64,000 nt of DNA from Flavobacteriaceae bacterium 3519-10 (GTDB taxonomy: Bacteria; Bacteroidota; Bacteroidia; Flavobacteriales; Weeksellaceae), in the NCBI GenBank assembly GCA_000023725.1, contig CP001673.1, positions 1,560,342 to 1,624,341 on the forward strand. The letters are read 5' to 3'. Positions 34,417 to 42,645 of this stretch are shown here, piece by piece. Every line of letters starts with the position of its first letter. Position 1 is the stretch's first letter. A program made the position numbers and the translations under genes. Below the pieces are notes generated by a model. That model did no database searches, was not told where the DNA came from, and was given only the letters and a program-made list of their open reading frames with translations.

Positions 34417-35058
34417 CTACGCAAAAATCTTCTCCAGCAATTCTGAAACTTCACGCGGTTTGGTGGCGGGAAACAGATGGGTTCCGTTTTCAATAATGTA
34501 ATCCGGTTTTGAATATTTAAGCGGGAAAACAATGTCGCGGTCGCCCAGGATCTGGATCACTTTCGGATTACCGTCAAACTTCCAGCTTGTGATTTTTTCA
34601 ATGCTCCACTTAAGATAATAAGGGTCGCGCACCGTAAAATATTCGAGCAGTTTAGGATTTTTAGGATCGAAAAACCGGCGGATAAAGGCATAGGCTACGG
34701 CAGATTTCTCAGTGAAGATATTTTCGGGAAGGTATTTAGGAATCCTTGTGATCTCACCCACTTTTATGAAGCGTGATTTCTCTTTGTCGGATTTAATACT
34801 GCCCATAATGACCACCTTCTCAGCGGGCTTCAGCTTATCAATTTCCTGTACCATAATGCCTCCGAAAGAATAACCTAACAGACAGAACGGCTCGGTATCA
34901 TCCACTTTTTCTGCCATTCTTTTCACATAATCTGCAAAAGTTTCGTCGCGTTCGGGAATCAGCCATTCGATAAAAACGACTTCAAACTTCTCAGGAAATT
35001 TCAATTTATTCAGAACTTTAAAGTCGGCACCCAAACCACTGATTACGTAAAGTTTCAT
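34417..35058 (-). CDS. Alpha/beta hydrolase
   Basis: A 213-residue cytoplasmic hydrolase. The oxyanion region is SGLGADFKV, the nucleophile elbow GYSFGG (Ser near residue 83), the Asp in LGDRDIVFP and the His in NGTHLFPA near the C-terminus, so a complete triad. The substrate is not predictable. The stop codon lies on the base next to the end of the UbiB-like gene. glk lies 93 bases upstream of its start on the same strand, behind a terminator. Confidence 0.8.
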   Translation of the reverse strand: MKLYVISGLGADFKVLNKLKFPEKFEVVFIEWLIPERDETFADYVKRMAEKVDDTEPFCLLGYSFGGIMVQEIDKLKPAEKVVIMGSIKSDKEKSRFIKVGEITRIPKYLPENIFTEKSAVAYAFIRRFFDPKNPKLLEYFTVRDPYYLKWSIEKITSWKFDGNPKVIQILGDRDIVFPLKYSKPDYIIENGTHLFPATKPREVSELLEKIFA

Positions 35059-35093
35059 TGATGTTTTTAATTTGGTTTCTGTTTAAATAAAAA

Positions 35094-35116
35094 AAGAGCA
35101 GTACGAAGCCTGCTCT
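35094..35116 (-). terminator. Intrinsic terminator after the glucokinase gene
   Basis: On the minus strand AGAGCAG / CTGCTCT with a loop, then TTTTTTT. It lies between glk and the hydrolase gene. Confidence 0.8.
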
Positions 35117-35151
35117 GTGATATTTATTAAGGTAATCCGCGTCCGGACAAG

Positions 35152-36201
35152 CTATTCGCCCGAAAATGCAGCATACAGTGCGGCTCCCTGAATAATTGTT
35201 TTTTGATCTTTCACGAGGTAGATTGGGATATCGCGCAACAGCACTTCCATTTTATCGCTTACGATGAAGTTTTTATAGAATTTGTCGTTGTTCAGATATT
35301 TATGAAGCATCACCGGTATTTCGCCACTCAGGAAAAGTCCGCCGGTTGCTTTCAGTTTCAGCACAAGGCTGTTCGCCTCACGCGCCAGAAATATCATAAA
35401 TGTATCAATCGTCATATTGCAGATGCGGTCTCTGTTTTCTAAAGCCCCGTTGATTACAGCCTCAGTAAAGTTGCCTGCTTCAATCTCTTGCGTAAGCCAA
35501 GCCGGCTGTTGCTGTAGTTTCACGTCCCTAAGGAAACGGTAAATATTGAAAAGTCCGTCATTTGAAAGCACAGATTCCCAGGTTACAATACCGTACAGTT
35601 TCTGGAGGAACTGGTAAAACTCCACTTCATCATTTGTACGTGGCGAAAATTCGCAGTGTCCGCCTTCGGTAGCGAACGGGCGCATAAATTTGCCGTCCCA
35701 GAAAAGACCCGCCTCCCCTAAACCTGCACCCGGAGCAAGTACCGCTATATTGCCGGGCACCACTTTATCCGACTGATGAATGGTATGAAAAGAGCTTGCG
35801 TCGTCGTTTCCGAGGCCGTAGGCAGATGCTTCCAAGTCATTGATCAGATATACGTTCGGGATGTTGGTGCGGTGTTTAATTTCTTCGGCATCGAGTTCCC
35901 ACGGAAGCCTTAACGGTGCACTTTTTCCAGCAATTACGGGGCCCGGCACAGCTACAGCTATTTTAGAAACTGCGGTAAGTTGATGCTCCTGAACGAAACG
36001 CATCGCGATTTCTGAAAAGGAACTAAAATCCTGTGTTGGGTATGCTTTTTCAACTGATGAAACGATCTTCCGGTCGCGCGTAGTATAATGTGCAAAGAAC
36101 GTCTTATCCTTGCGTACATCGGCGGCAACCAGGGAATTATTGTTATTGCGTTCCTCCAGAATAGCGGGCAGGTAAAGCTTAAATTTATTGTTAGCGTCCA
36201 T
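35152..36201 (-). CDS. glk: Glucokinase family protein with altered phosphate loop
   Basis: A 349-residue protein of the bacterial glucokinase (Glk) family. The sugar site is intact: catalytic Asp 122 in LINDLEAS, PGAGLGEAG at 158-166, and EGGHCEFSP at 179-187. The N-terminal phosphate-1 loop, normally D(V/I)GGT(K/N), reads DVRKDKT at residues 28-34, so both glycines are lost. This should weaken ATP-phosphate binding. It may be a weak kinase, a sugar-sensing pseudoenzyme, or use a different phosphoryl donor; the sequence cannot decide. It is transcribed alone. Confidence 0.8.
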   Translation of the reverse strand: MDANNKFKLYLPAILEERNNNNSLVAADVRKDKTFFAHYTTRDRKIVSSVEKAYPTQDFSSFSEIAMRFVQEHQLTAVSKIAVAVPGPVIAGKSAPLRLPWELDAEEIKHRTNIPNVYLINDLEASAYGLGNDDASSFHTIHQSDKVVPGNIAVLAPGAGLGEAGLFWDGKFMRPFATEGGHCEFSPRTNDEVEFYQFLQKLYGIVTWESVLSNDGLFNIYRFLRDVKLQQQPAWLTQEIEAGNFTEAVINGALENRDRICNMTIDTFMIFLAREANSLVLKLKATGGLFLSGEIPVMLHKYLNNDKFYKNFIVSDKMEVLLRDIPIYLVKDQKTIIQGAALYAAFSGE

Positions 36202-36218
36202 TTTTTAATGTTATCAAC

Positions 36219-36226
36219 CAAAGATA
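36219..36226 (-). promoter_or_regulatory. -7 element of the glucokinase gene
   Basis: On the minus strand this reads TATCTTTG, 17 bases before the start codon. Confidence 0.5.
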
Positions 36227-36259
36227 ATAATTGTTTTTAAAAATCGTAATAAAAAATAA

Positions 36260-36292
36260 AAAACCTTCCTAAATTAGACACTTAGGAAGGTT
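36260..36292 (-). terminator. Intrinsic terminator after the outer-membrane protein gene
   Basis: On the minus strand AACCTTCCTAA / TTAGGAAGGTT, an 11-pair stem, then a T-rich run. Confidence 0.85.
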
Positions 36293-36315
36293 ACAGCAGC
36301 GTTTAAACTGCCAAA

Positions 36316-36879
36316 TTATTTACCAAGAGGAATGTTGTACCCAACACCAACTCCGATCGCGCCGGCGTTGTATTTCTGATCAAGAATTTCACCCTTGTCC
36401 CCTGTAAAGGTTTTTTGGTATTGAAGTGAGAAATTCCAGTCTTTGTTGTGGTAACCGATCTCTGGCTTGATATAAAATCCACCGTCAGGTCTTTCTACAG
36501 TGCTGTTTTCAGCAACCTGATCATCACCAACGATAAATCCGTACCCAATATCAGTTCCAAGATAGAAACCCATTTGCTTTGGATATACACGGATCAACGC
36601 AGCTACAGGAACTACACCGAAATCGTTATTATTGATTCCATCATTTTCACTACCGAAAAAGTGGCTGTAACCAGTTGCGATACCCAGACCGAAGCCTGGC
36701 GTCACAAGGTTCTGATAAGATACATCTACCCCAACAGTTCCGCCCGCATTTTCAGCAGGAACAGCGATACCACCGTTAATACCCACTTTCAGCATGTTTC
36801 TCATATCTGCGCTCTGCGCACTTACTAAGCCTGCTGTCATCACTCCTAATGCAAGGATTGTTTTCTTCATTGATTTCAT
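36316..36879 (-). CDS. Small outer-membrane beta-barrel protein
   Basis: A 187-residue protein with a signal peptide (KKTILALGVMTAGLVSAQ) and alternating beta strands rich in Gly and aromatics (GVDVSYQNL, GLGIATGYSHF, FYLGTDIGYGF, VGVGYNIPLGK). It is an eight-strand barrel of the OmpA/OmpW-like beta-barrel clan. No function can be given. Two start codons, at 36879 and 36870, are both plausible. A long upstream region with two inverted repeats precedes it. Confidence 0.8.
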   Translation of the reverse strand: MKSMKKTILALGVMTAGLVSAQSADMRNMLKVGINGGIAVPAENAGGTVGVDVSYQNLVTPGFGLGIATGYSHFFGSENDGINNNDFGVVPVAALIRVYPKQMGFYLGTDIGYGFIVGDDQVAENSTVERPDGGFYIKPEIGYHNKDWNFSLQYQKTFTGDKGEILDQKYNAGAIGVGVGYNIPLGK

Positions 36880-36913
36880 AACTACAAATTTTAAGTTTTT
36901 ACAGAGTGGTTAC

Positions 36914-36963
36914 TTGGCAAAATCGTGCCAAATACAGCCTTAATGCTATGCAAAACCTTGCAT
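36914..36963. promoter_or_regulatory. Two inverted repeats upstream of the outer-membrane protein gene
   Basis: TTGGCA-N6-TGCCAA at 36914-36931 and ATGCAA-AACC-TTGCAT at 36948-36963. They lie 35-84 bases before the start, in the promoter or 5' leader. They may be operator sites or RNA hairpins; nothing identifies a regulator. Confidence 0.35.
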
Positions 36964-37067
36964 GAAAACCACAACAACCTGATCTGTAGACATCTATCAT
37001 ATTAAATAAATTAAACAAGCATTTACATTTTGTCCGAAAGACTGACACTTCCAGCCAAATGTGTTCA

Positions 37068-37355
37068 TTAAAGAGATTCGAGAACTGCTTTTAATTCCTG
37101 GTAACCGCCACCATTGTAAACGTCTGTCATGCCCTGCTGCTTAAAATATTCCACGGCTTTTCCGCTGCGGTTTCCGCTTCTGCAGAAAAAAATCTTGGTT
37201 CCGCTAAGGTTCACGACTTCCTGTTTTCTTTCTTCCAATTCGCCAAGCGGGATATTCTGCGCTTCCTCGATGTGGCCGTCCATTTCAAGTTCCATACTTT
37301 CGCGAACATCGATCAAATGGTAATCTCCGGCCTGTAATACTTCTACTAATGACAT
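37068..37355 (-). CDS. Single-domain rhodanese-like protein
   Basis: A 95-residue rhodanese domain with the active-site loop CRSGNRSG (catalytic Cys near residue 64) and LIDVRESMELEMDGHI, the typical first half. It carries a persulfide on Cys and may donate sulfur to thiosulfate- or tRNA-linked pathways. It is cytoplasmic, without a signal peptide. queG is divergent on the other side of a ~105-base region. Confidence 0.88.
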   Translation of the reverse strand: MSLVEVLQAGDYHLIDVRESMELEMDGHIEEAQNIPLGELEERKQEVVNLSGTKIFFCRSGNRSGKAVEYFKQQGMTDVYNGGGYQELKAVLESL

Positions 37356-37445
37356 AATTTATGATTTTATATTAAGAATTAATTGCTTTACGTAAAAATA
37401 TTCCGTTAAACGGAATTATAGCAAAACAAAGTTAGGAATTAAGTT

Positions 37446-37453
37446 TAATTTTG
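37446..37453 (+). promoter_or_regulatory. -7 element of queG
   Basis: TAATTTTG, eight bases before the start codon. Confidence 0.5.
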
Positions 37454-37461
37454 CACCATCA

Positions 37462-38391
37462 ATGAACGCAAACGCTGTAAAATACGCAGAAATCATCAAA
37501 GCCAAAGCTCAAAAGTTTGGTTTCCAAAGTTGTGGAATTTCGAAGGCTGAATTTCTCGAGGAAGAGGCCGGGCGTTTTGAAAACTGGCTTAAAAATTCGC
37601 ATCATGGTGAAATGGCTTACATGGAAAATCATTTCGACAAAAGACTTGATCCGCGTAAACTGGTTGAAGGCTCCAAATCTGTAATTTCGCTTTCCTATAA
37701 TTATTACCCGGAAGAAAACCTTTCTGATTTTGCTGATTTAAAGATATCTAAATACGCTTACGGCCAAGATTATCACGAAGTCATCAAAGAAATTCTGCGC
37801 GAAATGGTTGCAGAACTTAAAAACGAAATCGGCGATTTCGACTGCCGTGTCTTCACGGATTCCGCACCGATTCTCGAACGGAGCTGGGCGCGTAAATCGG
37901 GCATCGGCTGGGTCGGCAAAAACGCAAATCTGCTCACCAAACAGCACGGTTCTTTTTATTTTCTGGCTGAAATTATCGCCGACCTCGAGCTAACGGAAGA
38001 TTACGCGACCACAGATCACTGCGGAAGCTGCCACCGCTGCATTGATGCGTGCCCGACCGGTGCTATTATCGGGGACCGTATTGTGGACGGAAGCAAATGC
38101 ATTTCTTACGCGACGATTGAGCTGAAGAACGAAATACCCGAAAGTTTCCGCAATAAAATGCAGGACTGGATGTTTGGCTGCGATATCTGCCAGGATGTCT
38201 GCCCGTGGAACCGTTTCGCTAAACCTCATCAGCAGGAAAAATTCCACCCAAACCAGATTCTTAAAACCTACCAAAAACAAGACTGGCAGGAACTTACGCA
38301 GGAACTATTCTCCGAAATATTCCGCAAATCACCCGTAAAACGGGCTAAATTTTCGGGATTAAAAAGAAATATCGACTTCCTGAGCAAGTAA
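37462..38391 (+). CDS. queG: Epoxyqueuosine reductase
   Basis: A 309-residue cobalamin- and iron-sulfur-dependent enzyme that makes the last step of queuosine in tRNA. Two 4Fe-4S clusters are seen in [16 protein letters not shown] (near residue 190) and [11 protein letters not shown] (near 240). The N-terminal cobalamin-binding part includes [15 protein letters not shown]. It lacks the C-terminal HEAT repeats of long forms, so it is the short type. It is transcribed alone. Confidence 0.95.
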   Translation: MNANAVKYAEIIKAKAQKFGFQSCGISKAEFLEEEAGRFENWLKNSHHGEMAYMENHFDKRLDPRKLVEGSKSVISLSYNYYPEENLSDFADLKISKYAYGQDYHEVIKEILREMVAELKNEIGDFDCRVFTDSAPILERSWARKSGIGWVGKNANLLTKQHGSFYFLAEIIADLELTEDYATTDHCGSCHRCIDACPTGAIIGDRIVDGSKCISYATIELKNEIPESFRNKMQDWMFGCDICQDVCPWNRFAKPHQQEKFHPNQILKTYQKQDWQELTQELFSEIFRKSPVKRAKFSGLKRNIDFLSK

Positions 38392-38399
38392 AAAATTCA

Positions 38400-38480
38400 T
38401 CACCGCTTTTTCTGCGATCTCTTGGGTGCTACTTTTACGCGGACTTTGTTTTTCCTGTGTTTTGTAGATTTGGCAGCCAT
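38400..38480 (-). CDS. Candidate very small basic protein (26 residues)
   Basis: An ATG-initiated frame of 26 codons on the minus strand, between the queG and TIGR02117 genes. It begins MAAKSTKHRKNKV and ends RSQKKR; 12 of 26 residues are Lys or Arg. Composition resembles small ribosome-associated or nucleic-acid-binding proteins, but I recognise no family. The frame fills the otherwise empty gap, starts with a sensible N-terminus and has an A-rich upstream region. It is a candidate only, because short basic frames can occur by chance. Confidence 0.4.
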   Translation of the reverse strand: MAAKSTKHRKNKVRVKVAPKRSQKKR

Positions 38481-38564
38481 AACAATCTTTTGTGTATCTA
38501 AAAGTATTAATAAATCGTGAGCTGCACTCCGTTGGAGGCAGATCGTTTCATTTTTTATTTTTAA

Positions 38565-38572
38565 TACATTTG
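38565..38572 (+). promoter_or_regulatory. -7 element of the TIGR02117 family gene
   Basis: TACATTTG, three bases before the ATG at 38576. It supports that start and an almost leaderless transcript. Confidence 0.55.
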
Positions 38573-38575
38573 TTC

Positions 38576-39253
38576 ATGAAGAAATTTCTGCTCGCTGTTC
38601 TAAAATCAATCGGTGTTATTCTGGGCATCATCGTCGTTTACGTTATTTTGGTTTTACTCATCCCCTACATTCCGGTTGCTAAAAAACCCGTGGCTGAGAG
38701 GCCCGATATCGCAGTTTACATCCTCACAAACGGCATGCACACCGATGTTGTAATGCCCGTACATTCAAAAATAATTAACTGGAACGACGAAATTCCTACC
38801 GGAAAAACACGCTCGGGAAGAACAGATTACCGGTATATTTCAATCGGTTGGGGCGATAAAGGCTTCTATCTGGACACGCCGACGTGGGCCGAACTCAAAC
38901 CTTCAACCGCGGTGAAAGCTGCTTTCTGGCTCAGCGAATCGGCTATGCACTGCACGTATTACGATAAAATGACAGAAAGCGAAGACTGCAGGAAGATTAT
39001 GCTCACCGAGAAGCAATATGCGGCGCTGGCTGAATTTGTAAAAAGCAAATTCGACCGTGACCAAAACGGTAAACCGATCTTCGTAAAAACCGACGCTGTT
39101 TATGGCAAAGACGACACGTTTTATGATGCACAGGGCAGCTACAGCTTCCTCAACACCTGCAACACGTGGACGAATAATGCACTGAAAGCCGCGGGGCAAA
39201 AAGCGGCGTTGTGGACAGCGACCGACTTCGGAATCTTTCAGCATTACCCATAA
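38576..39253 (+). CDS. TIGR02117 / DUF2459 family membrane-anchored protein
   Basis: A 225-residue protein with one N-terminal membrane segment (residues ~8-28, VLKSIGVILGIIVVYVILVLL) and a periplasmic domain with the family pattern: TNGMHTDVVMPV, SIGWGDKGFY, HCTYYD and NTCNTWTNNALKAAG. The conserved Cys, His and Asn suggest a papain-like fold, but the role is unknown. The frame opens 84 bases earlier; the promoter and membrane signal place the start at 38576. Confidence 0.78.
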   Translation: MKKFLLAVLKSIGVILGIIVVYVILVLLIPYIPVAKKPVAERPDIAVYILTNGMHTDVVMPVHSKIINWNDEIPTGKTRSGRTDYRYISIGWGDKGFYLDTPTWAELKPSTAVKAAFWLSESAMHCTYYDKMTESEDCRKIMLTEKQYAALAEFVKSKFDRDQNGKPIFVKTDAVYGKDDTFYDAQGSYSFLNTCNTWTNNALKAAGQKAALWTATDFGIFQHYP

Positions 39254-39342
39254 AAAACTCCCTTTTCAGAGAGTTTACAATCAACATTATTTACTTATGA
39301 AAAAACTAATTGGGTATTGTTGACAGTTTTATGACTTGTGTT

Positions 39343-39849
39343 TTACCTTACGGCCAGGCTGAAAAACAAATCGATCTCATCTTTTACGTACACCATCCCG
39401 CCCATCTTTTTGGGAGGCACAATGTTGAAATCTGAAAACTTCAGACGCTTATTGCCTACAAGACTGTCGTGATACTCGCTGAATTCGATGTTGTAACTTT
39501 TAGTTACGTTCATCATCTTCACTTCTACCAGCGCCGTGAAGCGGTTTGCTTTGAGCTTGGTGAAATTGATGAATTTAATCGTCAGCGCGGGATATTTTTC
39601 CGAGTGGAGGGTCTTGCGGAAATCCGCGGTCATGATTTTGTTCTTACAGTCGAAATCTACTACCTGAAGCGGTATATTGGGCAACTGGCTTCCGGAGAAT
39701 GAATAGATTGAGCGTGAGTTCTGAAAATTAGCATTTACGCATTTGAAGGTTCCGATATTCGTCCACCCGTTGATCACTACACCATTTTTCTGGCCGAAAG
39801 CAAGCATTGGAAGGAAGAAGAGGAGCAAAAATATCTGGTAATTTTTCAT
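39343..39849 (-). CDS. YceI-like secreted protein
   Basis: A 168-residue protein with a signal peptide (KNYQIFLLLFFLPMLAFGQ) and a beta-rich lipocalin-like domain that follows the YceI pattern loosely: GTFKCVNANF, FRKTLHSEKYPALTIKFINF, and a final LKFSDFNIVPPKKMGG. YceI proteins bind isoprenoid-type lipids in the periplasm. The frame opens 42 bases earlier, but the TATCTTTG element four bases upstream of 39849 and the signal peptide fix the start. A second YceI gene lies 1.4 kb upstream with the porin-like gene between them. Confidence 0.72.
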   Translation of the reverse strand: MKNYQIFLLLFFLPMLAFGQKNGVVINGWTNIGTFKCVNANFQNSRSIYSFSGSQLPNIPLQVVDFDCKNKIMTADFRKTLHSEKYPALTIKFINFTKLKANRFTALVEVKMMNVTKSYNIEFSEYHDSLVGNKRLKFSDFNIVPPKKMGGMVYVKDEIDLFFSLAVR

Positions 39850-39853
39850 GACA

Positions 39854-39861
39854 CAAAGATA
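39854..39861 (-). promoter_or_regulatory. -7 element of the YceI-like gene, merged with the porin-like gene's terminator
   Basis: On the minus strand this reads TATCTTTG, directly after the T-run of the preceding terminator and four bases before the start codon. A TTG lies 16 bases further upstream, inside the terminator hairpin. Confidence 0.6.
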
Positions 39862-39890
39862 AAAAAAGGGGTTTTCGCAAACCCCTTCCA
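39862..39890 (-). terminator. Intrinsic terminator after the porin-like gene
   Basis: On the minus strand AAGGGGTTT / AAACCCCTT with loop GCGA and a TTTTTT run. Confidence 0.85.
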
Positions 39891-39905
39891 AAAAAATATT
39901 AAAAA

Positions 39906-41267
39906 TTAGAAACCGATGGTCGCTTCAAACATAATACCGTTGAACTTCCCGCCAGACAATGGAGACTTCTGCTGTTTTGGTGTAGAAGCATCCAATACGT
40001 TCCATACGTCGCTTTCGTTGTAAGTTTGACTAACATATTCAATCTTCGCAAGTACGTTTTTGGTCATAAACCAACCTCCTGCAATGTTGAAACGGTCAAT
40101 CTTTCTTTCTAAAGCACCTTCGTAATCTTTACCGTTAATCGCGTTGTATTTACCACCTAAATAGAATTGCTCTTTTCCACCGAATCTGTAAAGTAATTCC
40201 CCAGCGTATTGGTTGTAAGTACCGTCAGAATCTCTAAGTGTAGTTGCGTTAAGTGGCTTGTTACCAGTAACATATTCGTAAGTTCCGAAGAATTCTAAAC
40301 CTTGATATTTCACGAATGGGTTAATCTGGATCGCAGTCATTTCTTTGAAGTTAGGGTCGAAACGTCCTGTCATTGCGTTGTTTGCGCCCATTGCATCAGA
40401 TAATGCGCTGTTTACTGTGTTGGTTACCAACAATGGGTAATAATATCTTGATCCTGCTCTGTCGTCACCGTAAAGCTTACCGTTGGTATTCAACCCGTTT
40501 GTTTTAATTACGGAACCGGATAATCTTACTCTAAGGTCCTGATCGATCTGTTTGTCGTAAGCCAGTTTACCGTAAATTGAAGGTGCGTTTTCGTTAGTTC
40601 CTTTGGTAGCGGTTTGATTAAGTTTACCGTTAGAAAGACCTAACATACCCATGAAGCCGTTTTTGTAGTAATAAACCTCACCGAATGCCTGAGTTGTAAA
40701 GGAATCCATGATGTTGTTCTCTACGAAAGGATTGTTGATGGCTTCCGCGTTATCAGTTCTTCTGAAATGCGCATCACCGAAGTTGATTTCGTCCATACCT
40801 ACTTTCACTCTCACGTCTGTCATCAGGCTGCTCATGAAACCTTCAGAAATGAAATCAAGATTATCTATCTGAATATATCCTCCTTTTACCCACGCTTCGT
40901 TGTGGTGACGTGCAGAAAGATAAGTTCTAAGGTGCATTTTCACTCCTTTTGCAAGGTATGCATTGATGTCTAGGTTAGCGGTTGGCAAGTTGAAATCGCT
41001 GCCTAAAGTGTTCAGAACATAGTCTGGACCTAATGTAGCTGTAGTTTCGTGATCTAAAGCCTGGAACTGCAGTGCGAAATCGCCACCTACTGATACTTTC
41101 ACTCCGTCATATTCCGGTGCAGCCACTTTAGGGTCTTCGAAAATGTCACGGGTAGTTTTTTCCGGTGCCAGATAATCGCGCATTGTGCTGGAGTTGTCCT
41201 GTGCCTGGAGGCCGGCTGCTGAGAAGATTACGGCGAGCATAGAAACTCTCATTAACATCGTTTTCAT
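39906..41267 (-). CDS. Porin-like outer-membrane beta-barrel protein
   Basis: A 453-residue protein with a signal peptide (LMRVSMLAVIFSAAGLQAQ) and many amphipathic strands (VSVGGDFALQFQAL, MHLRTYLSARHH, YYYKNGFMGMLGLS, YAGELLYRFGGKEQFYLGGKYN), ending in Phe (FEATIGF) as barrels do. It is probably a 14-18-strand porin or channel. Substrate unknown. It sits 29 bases downstream of the YceI gene on the same strand, so the two are probably one transcript. Codon use looks strongly biased, in keeping with high expression. Confidence 0.78.
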   Translation of the reverse strand: MKTMLMRVSMLAVIFSAAGLQAQDNSSTMRDYLAPEKTTRDIFEDPKVAAPEYDGVKVSVGGDFALQFQALDHETTATLGPDYVLNTLGSDFNLPTANLDINAYLAKGVKMHLRTYLSARHHNEAWVKGGYIQIDNLDFISEGFMSSLMTDVRVKVGMDEINFGDAHFRRTDNAEAINNPFVENNIMDSFTTQAFGEVYYYKNGFMGMLGLSNGKLNQTATKGTNENAPSIYGKLAYDKQIDQDLRVRLSGSVIKTNGLNTNGKLYGDDRAGSRYYYPLLVTNTVNSALSDAMGANNAMTGRFDPNFKEMTAIQINPFVKYQGLEFFGTYEYVTGNKPLNATTLRDSDGTYNQYAGELLYRFGGKEQFYLGGKYNAINGKDYEGALERKIDRFNIAGGWFMTKNVLAKIEYVSQTYNESDVWNVLDASTPKQQKSPLSGGKFNGIMFEATIGF

Positions 41268-41296
41268 ATTTTTAAGATTTTATTGTTTCTGAATAA

Positions 41297-41830
41297 TTAG
41301 TTTGCACTTACGTTTACACTTATTTTGATGTCGTTACCTGTTTTCACGGTATTCATCATAAATGAAGGAGGCGTTACTCCGTAGTCTGTAAGTTTAATGG
41401 CTTCGGTTCCAGTGATGGTGTAGGCTGTTCCGTTTTTCACTACGGTTACCGGGAAGCTTACGGTTTTAGTTACATCGGTTACTTTCAGTTTGCCGGTAAT
41501 GGTGCCTTTTCCTATGTTCACTGAAGTTGCTGTGAAGGTGATGTTCGGGAATTTATCAGCTTTCATCGCTTTGTAGGCGTTGGTATCCATTGGACCTTTC
41601 CCCGATTTTAATGTTTTTGCACCTAAAGTGTAAGTAACGTCGGTAAGAGTGTTACCTGAAACGTTCGCGCTGAATGTGCCGTTGTTGCTGGTCATTGTCC
41701 AGTCATGCATTGTTGAGGTTCCGCTTACGGTAGTTTTCACGGTCTTGCTGGTGATCTTCTGTGCGGCAACAAGGCCGGAAAAAAGTCCGAAGGCTAAGAC
41801 AAGAATCTTGAAGTTTGCTACATTTTTCAT
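41297..41830 (-). CDS. YceI family protein
   Basis: A 177-residue periplasmic protein with a signal peptide (KILVLAFGLFSGLVAAQ) and the YceI lipocalin-like fold: STMHDWTMTSNNG, MDTNAYKAMKADKFPNITF, GKLKVTDVTKTVSFPV and the DYGVTPPSFM end. It probably binds a long isoprenoid or amide lipid. It leads a two-gene unit with the porin-like gene. A full promoter (TTG-N18-TACCTTTG) lies 53 bases upstream. Confidence 0.92.
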   Translation of the reverse strand: MKNVANFKILVLAFGLFSGLVAAQKITSKTVKTTVSGTSTMHDWTMTSNNGTFSANVSGNTLTDVTYTLGAKTLKSGKGPMDTNAYKAMKADKFPNITFTATSVNIGKGTITGKLKVTDVTKTVSFPVTVVKNGTAYTITGTEAIKLTDYGVTPPSFMMNTVKTGNDIKISVNVSAN

Positions 41831-41883
41831 AGTATCTAAATTTTAATATTTTTTCTTACTTTATTTCTTCTTCTTTGATGGTA

Positions 41884-41912
41884 CAAAGGTATACTGTTAA
41901 TTGTGGATTCAA
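41884..41912 (-). promoter_or_regulatory. Promoter of the YceI/porin-like unit
   Basis: On the minus strand a -33 TTG (41912-41910), 18-base spacer and -7 TACCTTTG (41891-41884). It gives a 5' leader of about 50 bases. Confidence 0.75.
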
Positions 41913-42189
41913 TAATATTATCTGCTATAATTTATATGATTTATATCTTATTAAATTTTAACTATAAATTTTACCTAATAATATCTTAAAATTATTAAAT
42001 AAAAATCAATGATATTGGCTAAAAAATTAGTTTATTAACACTTCCTAGCATTAATATTAATTTTTTGTTAAAATGATACAAATACACAAAGGAAAACCGT
42101 GACGGATATCAGTATTTCAGTACTATAATTGTGAAAAAAAGAATTATATTATTCTAAAATCTTGGGCTAGAAACAGAAAATTTCACATA
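41913..42189. other. AT-rich intergenic region without a recognisable gene
   Basis: About 280 bases, very AT-rich, with no convincing open frame or RNA fold on either strand. Its right edge is the terminator of the small membrane protein gene. Confidence 0.55.
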
Positions 42190-42222
42190 AAAAAACCTCT
42201 GTATGTATTACAGAGGTTTTTT
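42190..42222 (-). terminator. Strong intrinsic terminator after the small membrane protein gene
   Basis: A perfect 14-pair stem AAAAAACCTCTGTA / TACAGAGGTTTTTT with a five-base loop. It works on either strand, but the gene that needs it is on the minus strand. Confidence 0.85.
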
Positions 42223-42308
42223 CATCTTTAAATAGATAGAAAACAATACCGTTTCAAAGGATGCACTTATTTCAGCATATCTTGAGGCCGCCACATTGTG
42301 GTGCTAAT

Positions 42309-42506
42309 TCACTGTTTATGTCCAACAAGCCGTGGAAAGTGATATTTCGGGAAATGCCGTTTTCCCATGCGATTTGTTTTTGTTGGATTTTTGAAAAGCA
42401 ATTCGGCTGCGACAACCAGCAGAACCAGCGCTAGTTCGCCGACAAGAAAGAGCACCGAAACTACCAGTACGATCAGTGCACCCAGTTTAAAAATTATTTC
42501 TTTCAT
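42309..42506 (-). CDS. Small membrane protein of unknown function
   Basis: A 65-residue protein starting MKEIIFKLGALIVLVV. It has one or two hydrophobic segments (to about residue 35) and a basic C-terminal tail (KNPTKTNRMGKRHFPKYHF). No family recognised. The frame opens 33 bases further upstream; I prefer the ATG at 42506 because the membrane segment follows directly. It is transcribed alone, with its own terminator. Confidence 0.6.
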   Translation of the reverse strand: MKEIIFKLGALIVLVVSVLFLVGELALVLLVVAAELLFKNPTKTNRMGKRHFPKYHFPRLVGHKQ

Positions 42507-42612
42507 TGAATAAAAGTAGCGCTTCGCAACATAAAACAATAGGTTATTTCGCCCATTATTTACTACTCCATTCCCTTATTACAAGTAATATAAACTATTA
42601 CACCACTGTCCG

Positions 42613-42641
42613 ATTTGTTTACTATAATGGTATAAACAAAT
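42613..42641. promoter_or_regulatory. Perfect nine-base inverted repeat
   Basis: ATTTGTTTA (42613-42621) and TAAACAAAT (42633-42641) with an 11-base spacer. It lies between the tRNA-Leu terminator and the small membrane protein gene. It may be a binding site for a dimeric regulator. Confidence 0.35.
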
Positions 42642-42645
42642 AAAA

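Noticed and set aside
42190..42222. Long AT-flanked hairpin considered as a small RNA gene
   Set aside because: It is a simple perfect stem with T-run just downstream of a minus-strand gene and is best explained as that gene's terminator.
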